A stretch of DNA of 64,000 nucleotides from Paenibacillus timonensis. GTDB lineage: Bacteria; Bacillota; Bacilli; Paenibacillales; Paenibacillaceae. The stretch spans positions 1 to 64,000 of the forward strand of contig NZ_JAKSXN010000008.1 of the NCBI RefSeq assembly GCF_022427145.1. The letters run 5' to 3'. How positions within the stretch are numbered: the stretch's first letter is position 1; each line of letters opens with the position of its first letter. The position numbers were made by a program, and so were the translations under genes. A model generated the notes under the pieces. The model did not search any database. It worked only from the letters and a program-made list of their open reading frames with translations, and was not told where the DNA came from. Positions 43,630-52,498 of the stretch are shown piece after piece.

Positions 43630-44586
43630 GTGACGCAAATTAATCAATTGAGAAACCAGGACGAGTTTGTGGGCTTTTATTTGCTCAAGGAGTTGGAGGT
43701 GAAGCAGACGAACGCCAATCCGCCAAAGGATTATTTGGATATCGTGTTGTGCGACGCAACCGGGGAGATGCCGGCCAAATTTTGGGATGCGTCGCCAACC
43801 GACAAGGAAACCTTCTTTCCGATGGGGCTCGTGAAGGTACGAGGAATCGTACAGACATACCGGGAGAAACTGCAGGTTAAGGTGATGCAGATCCGGCCGG
43901 CCAAGCCGGAAGACGGCGTGAGATTAACCGATTTTATCCGTTCCGCGCCGATTTCGTCGGAAGCGTTGATTCATACGATCCAAGGCGTAATCGCCGACAT
44001 CGCCGATGAGGAGATCCAGGCGATCGTCCGGTACTGCGTCGGCAAGGTCGAGGAGAAGCTGGCCCATTATCCCGCGGCCAAAACGCATCATCACGCCTAT
44101 TTCGGCGGACTGGCTTACCATATGGTGCGGATGCTGGAGATCGGCGACTTTTTGTGCGGGCAGCGTTCGTTTTTGAACCCGGACTTGCTGAAGGCGGGCA
44201 TCATTTTGCACGATATCGCCAAGCCGGAAGAAATGGTGGCCGAGCTCGGCATCGTGTCCGAGTACAGTACGCCGGGCAAGCTGCTGGGACATATTTCGAT
44301 GGCGTCGCAATGGGTGACCGAAGCGGCGATTCGCCTCGGCATCGCGCTGGATTCGCCGAAGGTGCTTGGGCTGCAGCATTTGGTATTGTCCCACCACAAC
44401 TTGGGGGAATGGGGCAGCCCGGTACAGCCGCAGACGCCGGAGGCCGTCGCCCTGCACCATATCGACGCGCTGGACGCCAAGCTGCAAATGGTGGAGGACG
44501 CGCTGGCCACGACGCCGGAGTCCGAAACGTGGACGCCGTTGATTCGGGGGCTGGAAAACAAGGGGATTTACCGGTTGAAGTGGTAA
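43630..44586 (+). CDS. yhaM: 3'-5' exoribonuclease YhaM
   Basis: A 318-residue nuclease with an N-terminal OB-fold (KDYLDIVLCDATGEMPAKFW) and a C-terminal HD domain (KTHHHAYFGGLAYHM, GIILHDIAK), the arrangement of B. subtilis YhaM (314 residues). It trims RNA and single-stranded DNA 3' ends. GTG 43630 is preferred because GGAGGA lies about eight bases before it; an in-frame ATG at 43609 precedes that site. A TATAAT at 43594-43599 may be its -10 box. Confidence 0.92.
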   Translation: MTQINQLRNQDEFVGFYLLKELEVKQTNANPPKDYLDIVLCDATGEMPAKFWDASPTDKETFFPMGLVKVRGIVQTYREKLQVKVMQIRPAKPEDGVRLTDFIRSAPISSEALIHTIQGVIADIADEEIQAIVRYCVGKVEEKLAHYPAAKTHHHAYFGGLAYHMVRMLEIGDFLCGQRSFLNPDLLKAGIILHDIAKPEEMVAELGIVSEYSTPGKLLGHISMASQWVTEAAIRLGIALDSPKVLGLQHLVLSHHNLGEWGSPVQPQTPEAVALHHIDALDAKLQMVEDALATTPESETWTPLIRGLENKGIYRLKW

Positions 44587-44602
44587 GTAAAGGCCTGAAC
44601 GG

Positions 44603-45457
44603 TTATTCCACGTCAAAATCAAAATAGGTGGACGGGTAAGGTTCGTTCTTCAGCGTGTAATGCCACCATTCCTTACTGTAAGGCTGGAAGCCCTGCTTGA
44701 CCATCGCCGTCTTGAGAAGATAGCGGGCCGTGCGCTGCGCTTTGGTCAGCCCCTTAGCCCCATGCGCCGAAATCGGGCCGAGGAAATCGACCCGGCTGCC
44801 CATATCGACCTCTTCGCCGGTCTTCTTGTAGACCAGGGTAAGGTCCACCGTGCTGCCGCGGGAATGGCCGGATTTGGAGGACAAGTAGCCTTGCTTGAAC
44901 AGATTTTTCTTATCCACGCCGGGATAGAAACGTTCCTTCATCTCTATATCCAGCGGGTCCTTGGACCAGCGGGCGAAATGGTTGACGGCTTTTTGCGGGC
45001 GATAGGCGTCGATGATTTTCAGACGGTAGCCTCGGGTTCCTAAATCGTCGTTGGCCTTCTTCAACGCCCGGGCCGCGCGCAAGGTCAGGATCGCGAACGG
45101 GCCGTTGTACCCGTCGATCCGCTCTCCAATGAAGTTGTCGCCGGTATAATAGCGGAGATCGTATTCGGCATCCGGAATCACCTCGTCGAGGTAAACGAAG
45201 CCCTTCCCTTTAGGCAGTTGATATTTCTTGGCGATTTCGTCAGCTTTAGAGGAGGAGGCCGGTCGCTCGGCTGGCTTAGATGCGGCAGCAGTATCGCCTA
45301 TATCGGCTGCGCTCACGCAGACCATCAGCGACAAGGCGGCAAGGGTTAAGCCTACTTTGCGTGCTGGCCGGATCGACTTAGGGGGAGAACTGGCAGAAGC
45401 ATGGGGATCGGACTCCGTCAGCATGAGTTGAATGCGCTTGTTTTTTCGGAAAGGCAT
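44603..45457 (-). CDS. D-alanyl-D-alanine dipeptidase-like protein, VanX/M15 family
   Basis: A 284-residue protein with a long basic N-terminus, one hydrophobic segment (about residues 35-52, signal or anchor) and an M15D dipeptidase domain. Zinc ligands are in SGHSRGSTVDLTL (H and D) and the catalytic EWWHY; an upstream DAYRPQKAVNHF block is also typical of VanX/DdpX. It probably cleaves D-Ala-D-Ala outside the membrane, in peptidoglycan turnover. No vanH or vanA neighbours, so it is not a vancomycin resistance cluster. ATG 45457 is seven bases from AAGGAG. Confidence 0.82.
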   Translation of the reverse strand: MPFRKNKRIQLMLTESDPHASASSPPKSIRPARKVGLTLAALSLMVCVSAADIGDTAAASKPAERPASSSKADEIAKKYQLPKGKGFVYLDEVIPDAEYDLRYYTGDNFIGERIDGYNGPFAILTLRAARALKKANDDLGTRGYRLKIIDAYRPQKAVNHFARWSKDPLDIEMKERFYPGVDKKNLFKQGYLSSKSGHSRGSTVDLTLVYKKTGEEVDMGSRVDFLGPISAHGAKGLTKAQRTARYLLKTAMVKQGFQPYSKEWWHYTLKNEPYPSTYFDFDVE

Positions 45458-45553
45458 GATCATGCTCCTTACGCGGATAGAATGATAAATAAAATACAGC
45501 GATTGAATTCTATGATTATAGCATATCCCAGACATTCGAAGGAGGCGATTTCG

Positions 45554-46435
45554 GTGCGGATCGGAGCAATTGAAGCGGGCGGTACGAAGTTCGTCTGCGG
45601 CGTCGGAAATGAGCACGGCGTCATTGAAGACAGCGTCAGTTTCCCAACGGAGCTGCCGGAACCCACCCTGGAACGGGTGATTGCCTATTTTAGCGATAAA
45701 GATGTAGAGGCCATCGGCGTGGGATCGTTTGGCCCGCTCGACATCAATCGGGACAGCGCCACTTACGGTTACGTGACGACGACGCCAAAGCCAGGGTGGA
45801 ACGGATACGATGTTCTTGGCAAATTAAAAACGAGATTCGACGTTCCCTATGGCTGGGATACGGACGTGAACGCCGCTGCCTTGGGCGAGGCAAAGTGGGG
45901 TGCGGCCCAGGGGCTGGACAGCTGCGTGTATTATACGGTAGGGACCGGCATCGGCGTCGGGGTGCTGGCGGAAGGCAAGCTCGTGCACGGGCTGATACAC
46001 CCGGAGGGCGGCCACGTCCTGCCGCGGCGGCATCCGGATGACGATTTCCCCGGTTTATGCCCGTATCATGGGGATTGCCTGGAGGGCATGGCAGCGGGAC
46101 CGAGCCTGGAAGCGCGCTGGAAGGTGAAGGGGCATGAGCTGTCTTCGGATCATTCGGCCTGGGCCATCGAAGCTTACTATTTGGCCCAGGCGGTAACAGG
46201 CGCCATCCTAATGCTCTCGCCTCAAAAAGTGATCATGGGCGGCGGCGTGATGCAGCAACCGCAGCTGTTCCCGTTGATTCGCGCGGAGGTTCGCCGGAAT
46301 TTGGCCGGTTATGTGAACGCCCCGGCGATCTTAAGCGGCATCGACGAGTATATTGTCCCGCCGGGCTTGGGCAGCCGTGCAGGTCTGTGCGGTGCGCTTG
46401 CTTTGGGGCTGGAGGCCTTGGCAAGCCGTGGCTGA
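45554..46435 (+). CDS. ROK-family fructokinase
   Basis: A 293-residue ROK kinase starting at GTG behind GAAGGAGG. The ATP motif AIEAGGTKFVCGVG opens the protein, the catalytic aspartate is in DTDVNAAALGEAKWG, and the zinc motif runs from HPEGGHVLPRR to CPYHGDCLEGMAAGPS. It resembles ScrK/YdhR-type fructokinases, some of which also take mannose; GmuE in the B. subtilis glucomannan operon is a relative. Its position just upstream of the alpha-mannan locus suggests it may phosphorylate released mannose or fructose, an inference. Confidence 0.85.
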   Translation: MRIGAIEAGGTKFVCGVGNEHGVIEDSVSFPTELPEPTLERVIAYFSDKDVEAIGVGSFGPLDINRDSATYGYVTTTPKPGWNGYDVLGKLKTRFDVPYGWDTDVNAAALGEAKWGAAQGLDSCVYYTVGTGIGVGVLAEGKLVHGLIHPEGGHVLPRRHPDDDFPGLCPYHGDCLEGMAAGPSLEARWKVKGHELSSDHSAWAIEAYYLAQAVTGAILMLSPQKVIMGGGVMQQPQLFPLIRAEVRRNLAGYVNAPAILSGIDEYIVPPGLGSRAGLCGALALGLEALASRG

Positions 46436-46488
46436 TGCTCCTGGAGGAGCGGTTCGCGGAACGTTTCAAACATGGTTCGACAATCGCG

Positions 46489-46520
46489 ATATATCATGAT
46501 ATATTATAATATATATCATG
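46489..46520. promoter_or_regulatory. Probable operator of the GntR/LacI regulator
   Basis: A perfect 16-bp palindrome ATATATCATGATATAT (46489-46504) is followed by TATAAT (46505-46510) and another half site ATATATCATG (46511-46520), 30-60 bp before the regulator gene. This looks like a self-repression site overlapping the promoter. Confidence 0.5.
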
Positions 46521-46551
46521 TCCTTTTGTAGGGGAACGCGGGAGGAACGTC

Positions 46552-47736
46552 ATGAGTGAAAGTACCTCGTCAAAACCGATGTACGAGAAAATTTTTGATG
46601 ATGTGAAACGGCAAATCCTGGACCAAAGCTATAAGCCCGGGGACCGGATTCCATCGGAGAAGGAGCTGGCCGAGGAATATCAGGTGAGCCGGATTACGAG
46701 CAAGCGGGCGCTCGAGATGCTGGCCGCCGAGCACATCATCGTTCGAAAACCGGGGCGCGGCTCGTTTGTCGCCGATCCGGAAGCCGATGGGGCAGGCGCG
46801 GCGGAACACGGCCGGCTGGACGGGACCTACGGCGGGAACGGAGCGGACGGGGAAGTCGCGGGAAAGCTGATCGGCGTCGTGCTGACGGATTTCGCCGGCA
46901 GCTATGGAACCCGGTTGATTTACGGGATGGAGGATGCGGCGCGGGAGCAGGATTGTTACCTCGTCCTGAAACGGACGTTCGGCATCCAGGAGAATGAAGA
47001 AGCGACCATTCGCAAGCTGCTGCAGCTGGGGGTGGACGGCTTGATCGTATTCCCGGCGCAAGGGGAATACTTCAATGCGGAAATCCTCAAGATGGTGATC
47101 GAACGTTTTCCGCTGGTACTGATCGACCGTGAGCTGAAAGGCGTGGCGGCGGCTTCCATCAGCACCGACAATGTGAAGGCGGCGCAGGAGGCGGCGGAGT
47201 ATTTGTTCGACCTTGGCCACGCGCACATCTCGTTATTGTCTCCGCCGCCGGTGGATACGTCAGCAGTGGAGGAACGGATCGAAGGCTTCGTGCAGGCGCA
47301 TGCCGGCCGCGGCATCGCCGCGGAGCGGGAGTTGTGGATCAGCGATCTGACCTCCACGCTGCCGAACTCTTTTTATGATGAGAACATCGAACGGGACATT
47401 GACAAAATCATGCGTCATTTGCAGGCGAATCCCTCGATCACGGCGTTCTTCGCCATCGAGTACAACATCGCGCTGTTGGCTAAAGCCGCCGTGACGCGGC
47501 TCGGGCTTCGCATTCCCGAAGACGTGTCCATTATTTGTTTCGACAGTCCGCAGTTTCGCATCGGCGAGGGGTACGCCTTCACCCATATGCGCCAAAGCGA
47601 AGAAGACATGGGCAAGTTGGCCGTGGAGAATGTTTTGGCCCTGCTCGAGAACCGGCCGGTGGCGAACAAAATCAAACTGCCCGCTTTGCTCGTTCCGGGG
47701 GAATCCACCGGAACCGCGAGGGGAGAGCGCAAGTAG
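46552..47736 (+). CDS. GntR/LacI-type transcriptional regulator of the mannan locus
   Basis: A 394-residue repressor with an N-terminal GntR winged helix (SEKELAEEYQVSRITSKRAL, GRGSFVAD) and a C-terminal LacI/periplasmic-binding-like sugar domain (from about residue 100), the architecture of AraR. The two parts are joined by a glycine-rich linker. It is the first gene of the alpha-mannan locus, so its inducer is probably a manno-oligosaccharide; this is inferred from position. AraR-like family membership does not prove arabinose as ligand. Confidence 0.85.
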   Translation: MSESTSSKPMYEKIFDDVKRQILDQSYKPGDRIPSEKELAEEYQVSRITSKRALEMLAAEHIIVRKPGRGSFVADPEADGAGAAEHGRLDGTYGGNGADGEVAGKLIGVVLTDFAGSYGTRLIYGMEDAAREQDCYLVLKRTFGIQENEEATIRKLLQLGVDGLIVFPAQGEYFNAEILKMVIERFPLVLIDRELKGVAAASISTDNVKAAQEAAEYLFDLGHAHISLLSPPPVDTSAVEERIEGFVQAHAGRGIAAERELWISDLTSTLPNSFYDENIERDIDKIMRHLQANPSITAFFAIEYNIALLAKAAVTRLGLRIPEDVSIICFDSPQFRIGEGYAFTHMRQSEEDMGKLAVENVLALLENRPVANKIKLPALLVPGESTGTARGERK

Positions 47737-47845
47737 CGAGACGCCCGCCTGCGGGGGCGGCTTAGTGCCGCCACGGGCGGATGCCCTTGCCGCCTTGCGG
47801 GGCAAAGGCACCAATGGCCCGGCGGTGGAGCCAACTGCCACCCTC

Positions 47846-47891
47846 ATGCCGAAACTCAACTGCAAAAGTGCAGTTGAGTTTCGGCATTTTT
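47846..47891 (+). terminator. Long perfect hairpin after the GntR/LacI gene
   Basis: A perfect 19-bp stem (47846-47864 with 47869-47887; core CAACTGCA-AAAG-TGCAGTTG) followed by TTTT. It is the first of three TGCA dyads in this gap. A GC-rich hairpin (GGCGGC/GCCGCC near 47757-47773) precedes it. Confidence 0.8.
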
Positions 47892-47910
47892 GCGTTTGTG
47901 GGCCCTTGGG

Positions 47911-48057
47911 ATGTAAAAGTGCATCTGATTGAGGACCATTTGGCTGAAAAGGGCGATTTGAGCAAATTTGAACTGCACTTTTACGTTGGGCGGACGGACG
48001 AGGGAGAAATCATATCGAAACTTCGGAACATGAAGCCCATATCGAAATTTCCGAACA
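47911..48057. repeat. TGCA dyads and a 27-bp direct repeat upstream of the mannan transporter
   Basis: After the hairpin at 47846-47887, related elements occur at 47911-47924 (ATGTAAAAGTGCAT) and 47974-47984 (TGCACTTTTAC), so centres are about 51 and 62 bp apart. Then a 20-bp direct repeat with two mismatches, CATATCGAAACTTCGGAACA at 48011-48030 and its copy at 48038-48057, has a 27-bp period. The 510-bp gap has no gene. Confidence 0.6.
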
Positions 48058-48156
48058 AGCCCTCCGTACAAAGGGGCCGTTTTTTGTCGTACAAGAAAGG
48101 AGAAGGGGACGTTTGATATGTAATTTATATACCAGGGACATCGATATTTTTCCCTA

Positions 48157-48185
48157 TTGACATAATGATATGATGCTAATATACT
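48157..48185 (+). promoter_or_regulatory. Promoter of the mannan transporter operon
   Basis: TTGACA (48157-48162), a 17-bp spacer and TATACT (48180-48185): close to the vegetative consensus, 62 bp upstream of the binding-protein start. Confidence 0.82.
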
Positions 48186-48192
48186 ATGTTTA

Positions 48193-48207
48193 TTGAAAAC
48201 GCTTTAA
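48193..48207 (+). promoter_or_regulatory. cre-like CcpA site
   Basis: TTGAAAACGCTTTAA fits the cre consensus WTGNAANCGNWNNCW except one base, and lies at the predicted transcription start. This suggests glucose repression of the mannan locus. Confidence 0.6.
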
Positions 48208-48246
48208 TTGCTATGTTATTCGAAACGAAAAGGGGAGGTTTACGAA

Positions 48247-49554
48247 ATGAAAAAGTGGATGCTTGTGATGCTGGTGACCGTGCTGTTCGGCGCAATGCTG
48301 GCCGGTTGCGGAGGAAGCAGCGGAGGCAGCGCCGGGAACGGCGGCGGCAGCGGGGACGGCGGAGATAGCGGCAGTACCAAGAAAGTGAAGCTGACGTTCT
48401 GGGGCGACTGGGGCGGTGAAGGACAGAAGCAGTTCGAGACGATGGTCGACGCCTTCAACAAGTCGCAGGACAAAATCGAAGTCAAATACGTGCTTCAGCA
48501 GGATATGGTCACGAAGTTCCTGACGGCTGCAACGAGCGGCGGTTCGCCGGACATTTTGTTCTGGGACCGCTGGAGAACGGCGCTGTACGCTCCGAAAAAC
48601 GTGCTTCGCCCGATTGATGAATATATGGAGCGCGACGGCGTGAACAAAGGCGACTTTTACGACGAGTCGTTAAAGGAATTGACCAATAACGATAAATTGT
48701 ACGGTTTGCCGTTGACGGTGGATGCCCGCGCCTTGTTCTACAACAAGAAGATGTTTGCGGATGCGGGCCTGGAGGCGCCGACAACGTGGGACGAATTGGA
48801 ACAGGCCGCCAAGACGCTGACGAAATGGAATGGCAGCAAACTTGAAACCGCAGGTTTCTCGATGGCCGATCCGGGTCTGTTTAACATGTATCTGCAGCAA
48901 GCCGGCGGGCAAATGCTCGGCGAGGACGGCAAAACCAACTTCAACAATGCGCAGGGCAAGCAGGTTCTGGAATTTTGGCAGCGCTTGCTGAATGAGGACA
49001 AAGTATACAAGGTCGGCTTCGAAAAAGGTCTCGGCGAAGGCACCGACGCGTTCGTGACGGGCAAGGTGGCCATGCTGTACACCGGTCCTTGGATGATGAG
49101 CACTTATAATAAATACGGCAAGGATCTGGAATACGGCATCGTTCCGCCTCCTGCAGGCCCTAACGGTGACAAGGGCAGCGTCATGGGCGGCTTCGGGCTC
49201 GTCATTCCGCAAGGCTCCAAGCATCCGGACGAAGCATGGGAGTTCATCAAGTGGTGGACGGCGAACAAGGACAACGCCTTGCTGTGGGCGAAAACGAGCT
49301 TGAACCTGCCGGGCTTCAAACCGGCGCTCGAGGATCCGTTCTTCACCGAGGATCCGTTGTGGAAGCCGTTTACGGAGACGTTGGAATTCGCTAAGACGCG
49401 TCCGACGCATCCGGGTTATTCGGTCATGGAAGAGAACGCGCTGATTCCAAACCTGGAGCTGCTGCTGCAGAACAAGCAATCGATCGACGATACGCTGAAA
49501 AAAGCCCAAGAACAAGGCGACAAGCTGCTTGCGGAAAATGCGGTCGTGAAGTAA
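48247..49554 (+). CDS. Sugar ABC transporter substrate-binding lipoprotein
   Basis: A 435-residue family 1 solute-binding protein. Signal peptide with lipobox MLAGC (C21), then a Gly/Ser linker, then the mature domain (KLTFWGDWGGEGQKQFE, GSPDILFWDRW, FVTGKVAMLYTGPWM). ATG 48247 has GGGGAGG upstream. Leading gene of the operon, followed by two permeases and four mannan-active hydrolases, so it probably binds alpha-1,6-manno-oligosaccharides. Confidence 0.9.
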   Translation: MKKWMLVMLVTVLFGAMLAGCGGSSGGSAGNGGGSGDGGDSGSTKKVKLTFWGDWGGEGQKQFETMVDAFNKSQDKIEVKYVLQQDMVTKFLTAATSGGSPDILFWDRWRTALYAPKNVLRPIDEYMERDGVNKGDFYDESLKELTNNDKLYGLPLTVDARALFYNKKMFADAGLEAPTTWDELEQAAKTLTKWNGSKLETAGFSMADPGLFNMYLQQAGGQMLGEDGKTNFNNAQGKQVLEFWQRLLNEDKVYKVGFEKGLGEGTDAFVTGKVAMLYTGPWMMSTYNKYGKDLEYGIVPPPAGPNGDKGSVMGGFGLVIPQGSKHPDEAWEFIKWWTANKDNALLWAKTSLNLPGFKPALEDPFFTEDPLWKPFTETLEFAKTRPTHPGYSVMEENALIPNLELLLQNKQSIDDTLKKAQEQGDKLLAENAVVK

Positions 49555-49582
49555 AAACCGGCCTCTGAAAGGGGAGCGAAGA

Positions 49583-50470
49583 ATGGCATCCGTCAATAAG
49601 CTCGAACGGCATCAGGCCCGAATGGCCTATCTGTTCATTACACCAACCATGCTGTTGTTTGCCGTATTCATGGTCATCCCCGTCGTGATGGCCCTATATC
49701 TCAGCTTCACCAATTATGACGTGCTGAGCAGCAACGATTGGGTCGGTCTGGACAATTACCGCCGCCTGATCGGCGACACGCTGCTCTGGCAGACTTTTTT
49801 GAACGTGTTCTATTACGCGATTGTTTTCGTACCGCTGAATTTGTTGATTTCCTTGCTGCTGGCGATGCTGCTTAACAAAAAGAAGGGCGGGGTCAAGCTA
49901 TTCCGCACGTTTTACTACTTGCCAACCTTGACCTCGGCCGTCGCCGCGGCCACCGTGTGGATCTGGATGCTGCATCCCGAATACGGTCTCATCAACGGGC
50001 TGCTCTCGTATATCGGCATTACCGGCCCGGCTTGGGTGTCGCAGACGGAAACGGCTATGTTGTCGATCATCGTCATGACGTTGTGGCAATCGGTCGGCTC
50101 CAACATGATCATTTATTTGGCTGGCCTCCAGGGCGTGCCGGATTACCTGTACGAATCGGCCCGGCTGGACGGGGCGTCACGGTTCGCCTGCTTCCGCTAT
50201 ATCACTTGGCCGCAGCTTCGCCCGACGACGTTCCTCGTCAGCGTCCTGTCGATCATCGGTGCCTTGCAGCTGTTTGACCAGGCGTTCGTCCTAACGCAGG
50301 GCGGGCCGGCCAACGTCACCAAAACCCCGGTATACCTGATCTACCAGCAAGGCTTTAATCAGCTGCAGATGGGGTATGCTTCGGCGCAGGCGTTCGTGCT
50401 GGCGATGGCGATTCTCGTATTTTCGCTGGTTAGCATGAAAATCACCAAAGCGGAGGAGCCGATCGTATGA
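49583..50470 (+). CDS. Sugar ABC transporter permease 1 (MalF type)
   Basis: A 295-residue inner-membrane permease with six predicted helices and the coupling EAA-type loop YESARLDGASRFACFRYITWP that contacts the ATPase. AAAGGGGAG precedes the ATG. It overlaps the next permease by four bases (ATGA). No ATP-binding gene is present in the cluster, so a shared MsmX-type ATPase encoded elsewhere is likely. Confidence 0.92.
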   Translation: MASVNKLERHQARMAYLFITPTMLLFAVFMVIPVVMALYLSFTNYDVLSSNDWVGLDNYRRLIGDTLLWQTFLNVFYYAIVFVPLNLLISLLLAMLLNKKKGGVKLFRTFYYLPTLTSAVAAATVWIWMLHPEYGLINGLLSYIGITGPAWVSQTETAMLSIIVMTLWQSVGSNMIIYLAGLQGVPDYLYESARLDGASRFACFRYITWPQLRPTTFLVSVLSIIGALQLFDQAFVLTQGGPANVTKTPVYLIYQQGFNQLQMGYASAQAFVLAMAILVFSLVSMKITKAEEPIV

Positions 50471-51393
50471 CCAATCAAGAGACGACGAGAACGAGCGTCG
50501 GCACCCGTCATGTGCAACTCGGCGTACCGATGCAGAAGAGATTAGCCAATGCGCTGTTTTATACGGTCGGCGCCATCATCGCCGTAATCATGTTTTTGCC
50601 TTTTTACTGGAGCGTGCTTACTTCCTTTAAACCGGATGAAGAGATGTTCTCCATGCCGATTAAATGGTTCACGACGAACCTGACTTTCGAGCACTACTAC
50701 AATGCGTTTACGACCGTGCCTTTCGGCCTTTATTTCTGGAACTCCTTTTTGCTGGCGGCGGTCGGGGTGTTGTTCAACCTGTTCTTCGGCTCGCTGAGCG
50801 GTTATGCGTTCGCCAAGCTGAACTTCCGGATGAATCAGCCGTTCTTCCGGATCCTGCTCGTTTCCATGATGGTGCCGGGGATCGTCACCATGATCCCAAG
50901 CGTGTACGTGCTGCGCCATATTCCGCTGGTCGGCGGAAACGACCTGTTCGGCAGCGGCGGGAACGGACTGATGAACTCGTTTTGGGGCATCATTTTGCCG
51001 GGGGCTTCCGGCACGTTTGCGGTGTTCTTCATGCGCCAGTTCTTCCTGACGCTGCCGAAAGACATGATGGAAATGGCACGGATCGAAGGCTGCGGCGAGT
51101 TCAAAATCTTCTGGCGCATTTATCTGCCGCTGACCAAGCCGGCGCTGGCCACGCTCGGGATCTTCACGTTCCAGGCGGGCTGGAACGGCTTCCTGTGGCC
51201 GATGATCGTGCTGAACGATCCGGCCAAGGCGACGATCCAGATGGGGCTGCAGGCTTTTTCGTACAACTATCAGACGGACTATGGGCCGATGATGGCGGGA
51301 GCGCTGGTGGCGATCCTGCCGATTCTGGTGCTGTTCCTGCTCCTGCAGCGGTATTTTATCCAGGGCATTGCTTTTAGCGGAATCAAGGGATAG
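50467..51393 (+). CDS. Sugar ABC transporter permease 2 (MalG type)
   Basis: A 308-residue permease with six predicted helices and the EAA loop MARIEGCGEFKIFWRIYLP. Its ATG overlaps the stop of permease 1, indicating translational coupling. Together with the preceding permease it forms the channel for the oligosaccharide importer. Confidence 0.92.
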   Translation: MTNQETTRTSVGTRHVQLGVPMQKRLANALFYTVGAIIAVIMFLPFYWSVLTSFKPDEEMFSMPIKWFTTNLTFEHYYNAFTTVPFGLYFWNSFLLAAVGVLFNLFFGSLSGYAFAKLNFRMNQPFFRILLVSMMVPGIVTMIPSVYVLRHIPLVGGNDLFGSGGNGLMNSFWGIILPGASGTFAVFFMRQFFLTLPKDMMEMARIEGCGEFKIFWRIYLPLTKPALATLGIFTFQAGWNGFLWPMIVLNDPAKATIQMGLQAFSYNYQTDYGPMMAGALVAILPILVLFLLLQRYFIQGIAFSGIKG

Positions 51394-51412
51394 GACAGAT
51401 GGGAGAGATCAC

Positions 51413-52498
51413 ATGAAGACCACCACGAGGGATACCGACGTGCGGCGGCAGCGGGCCGATCTGGCCCAGACCGCGCTGGATGAAGGGTTCTGGAACGAAG
51501 AGATCCAGATGTACAATATTCAAATGCCTTGCGAAAACGGGGCGTGCAACGAGATTTTTCATTACTGGTGGATGGCGCATGCGGTTGACGTGCTGGTTGA
51601 CGGACTGCGGCGCACGGGGGACCGGCTCTATGCCCGGCGGCTGGAGGAGCTGTACGACGGCCTCCTTCGGCGCAACGGCGGCGCCTGGCCCAATGAGCTG
51701 TACGACGATATGGAATGGATGGCGCTCGCCTGGCTGCGCGCGTATCAGGCTACCGGCGAACCGCGCTACAAGGAGGCGACCCTCCTGCTGTGGCAGGACA
51801 TCCAAACCGGATGGAACGAGCAGGTGGGCGGCGGGATCGCTTGGCAGAAATCGCAGCTGGACTATAAAAACACCCCGGCCAACGCCCCCGCCGTCATCCT
51901 GGCGGCCAGGTTGTACCAAGCGTTTGGCCATCCGGACGATTGGGCTTGGGCGCAGCGGATTTACGAATGGCAGGCGGCGAACTTGGTCGATCCGGCTACC
52001 GGCCTGGTGTGGGACGGTATGAATCGGACCGGGGACGGGTCGATCGACAAAGATTGGCGGTTCACCTACTGCCAAGGCGTCTTCATTGGAGCTTCGGTGG
52101 AGATGTATCGGGTAAACGGAGAAAAGGCCTTCTTGGAGGCGGCACTTCGCACGTTCCGCGTGGTCGTCCAGGAATTCACCTCCAGCGAAACCGGCCTGCT
52201 GCCGGAGGAGGGAGACGGGGATGCCGGGCTGTTCAAAGGCATCCTGATCCGCTACTTGGTGCAGCTGGCCCAAGCGGTACCGGACCATCGCGAAGTCGCC
52301 GAGTACGTCGGCTTTCAGGCGGAACGCGCCTGGAGCCGGCTGGCCGCTCCGCAACAACCGCGGTTCGGTACGGATTGGAGCCGAGGCCCGGCACCGGAGG
52401 CGACCGTGTCGCTCAGTTCGCAGCTGAGCGGCGTCATGCTGATGGAGGCGGCCTCGGGGTTAACGCCGGATGCCGCGCCCGAAGGGGAGACGACGTGA
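51413..52498 (+). CDS. GH76 alpha-1,6-mannanase family enzyme, cytoplasmic (copy 1)
   Basis: A 361-residue (alpha/alpha)6 glycoside hydrolase of family 76. The catalytic aspartate pair is in ELYDDMEWMALAW, and shared family blocks include YKNTPANAP and FTYCQGVFIGA. There is no signal peptide, so it acts on imported oligosaccharides. GGGAGAG lies upstream of the ATG. Its TGA overlaps the ATG of the next gene by one base. The two adjacent copies are clearly paralogues. Confidence 0.9.
   Translation: MKTTTRDTDVRRQRADLAQTALDEGFWNEEIQMYNIQMPCENGACNEIFHYWWMAHAVDVLVDGLRRTGDRLYARRLEELYDGLLRRNGGAWPNELYDDMEWMALAWLRAYQATGEPRYKEATLLLWQDIQTGWNEQVGGGIAWQKSQLDYKNTPANAPAVILAARLYQAFGHPDDWAWAQRIYEWQAANLVDPATGLVWDGMNRTGDGSIDKDWRFTYCQGVFIGASVEMYRVNGEKAFLEAALRTFRVVVQEFTSSETGLLPEEGDGDAGLFKGILIRYLVQLAQAVPDHREVAEYVGFQAERAWSRLAAPQQPRFGTDWSRGPAPEATVSLSSQLSGVMLMEAASGLTPDAAPEGETT

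Noticed and set aside
44603-45457. VanX-like gene as a sign of vancomycin resistance
   Set aside because: No vanH, vanA or vanRS neighbours; stand-alone VanX-like dipeptidases are common in cell-wall turnover.
51940-52497. Upstream in-frame extension of the second GH76 gene
   Set aside because: It overlaps the first GH76 gene completely and shows no homology; the real start is at 52498.
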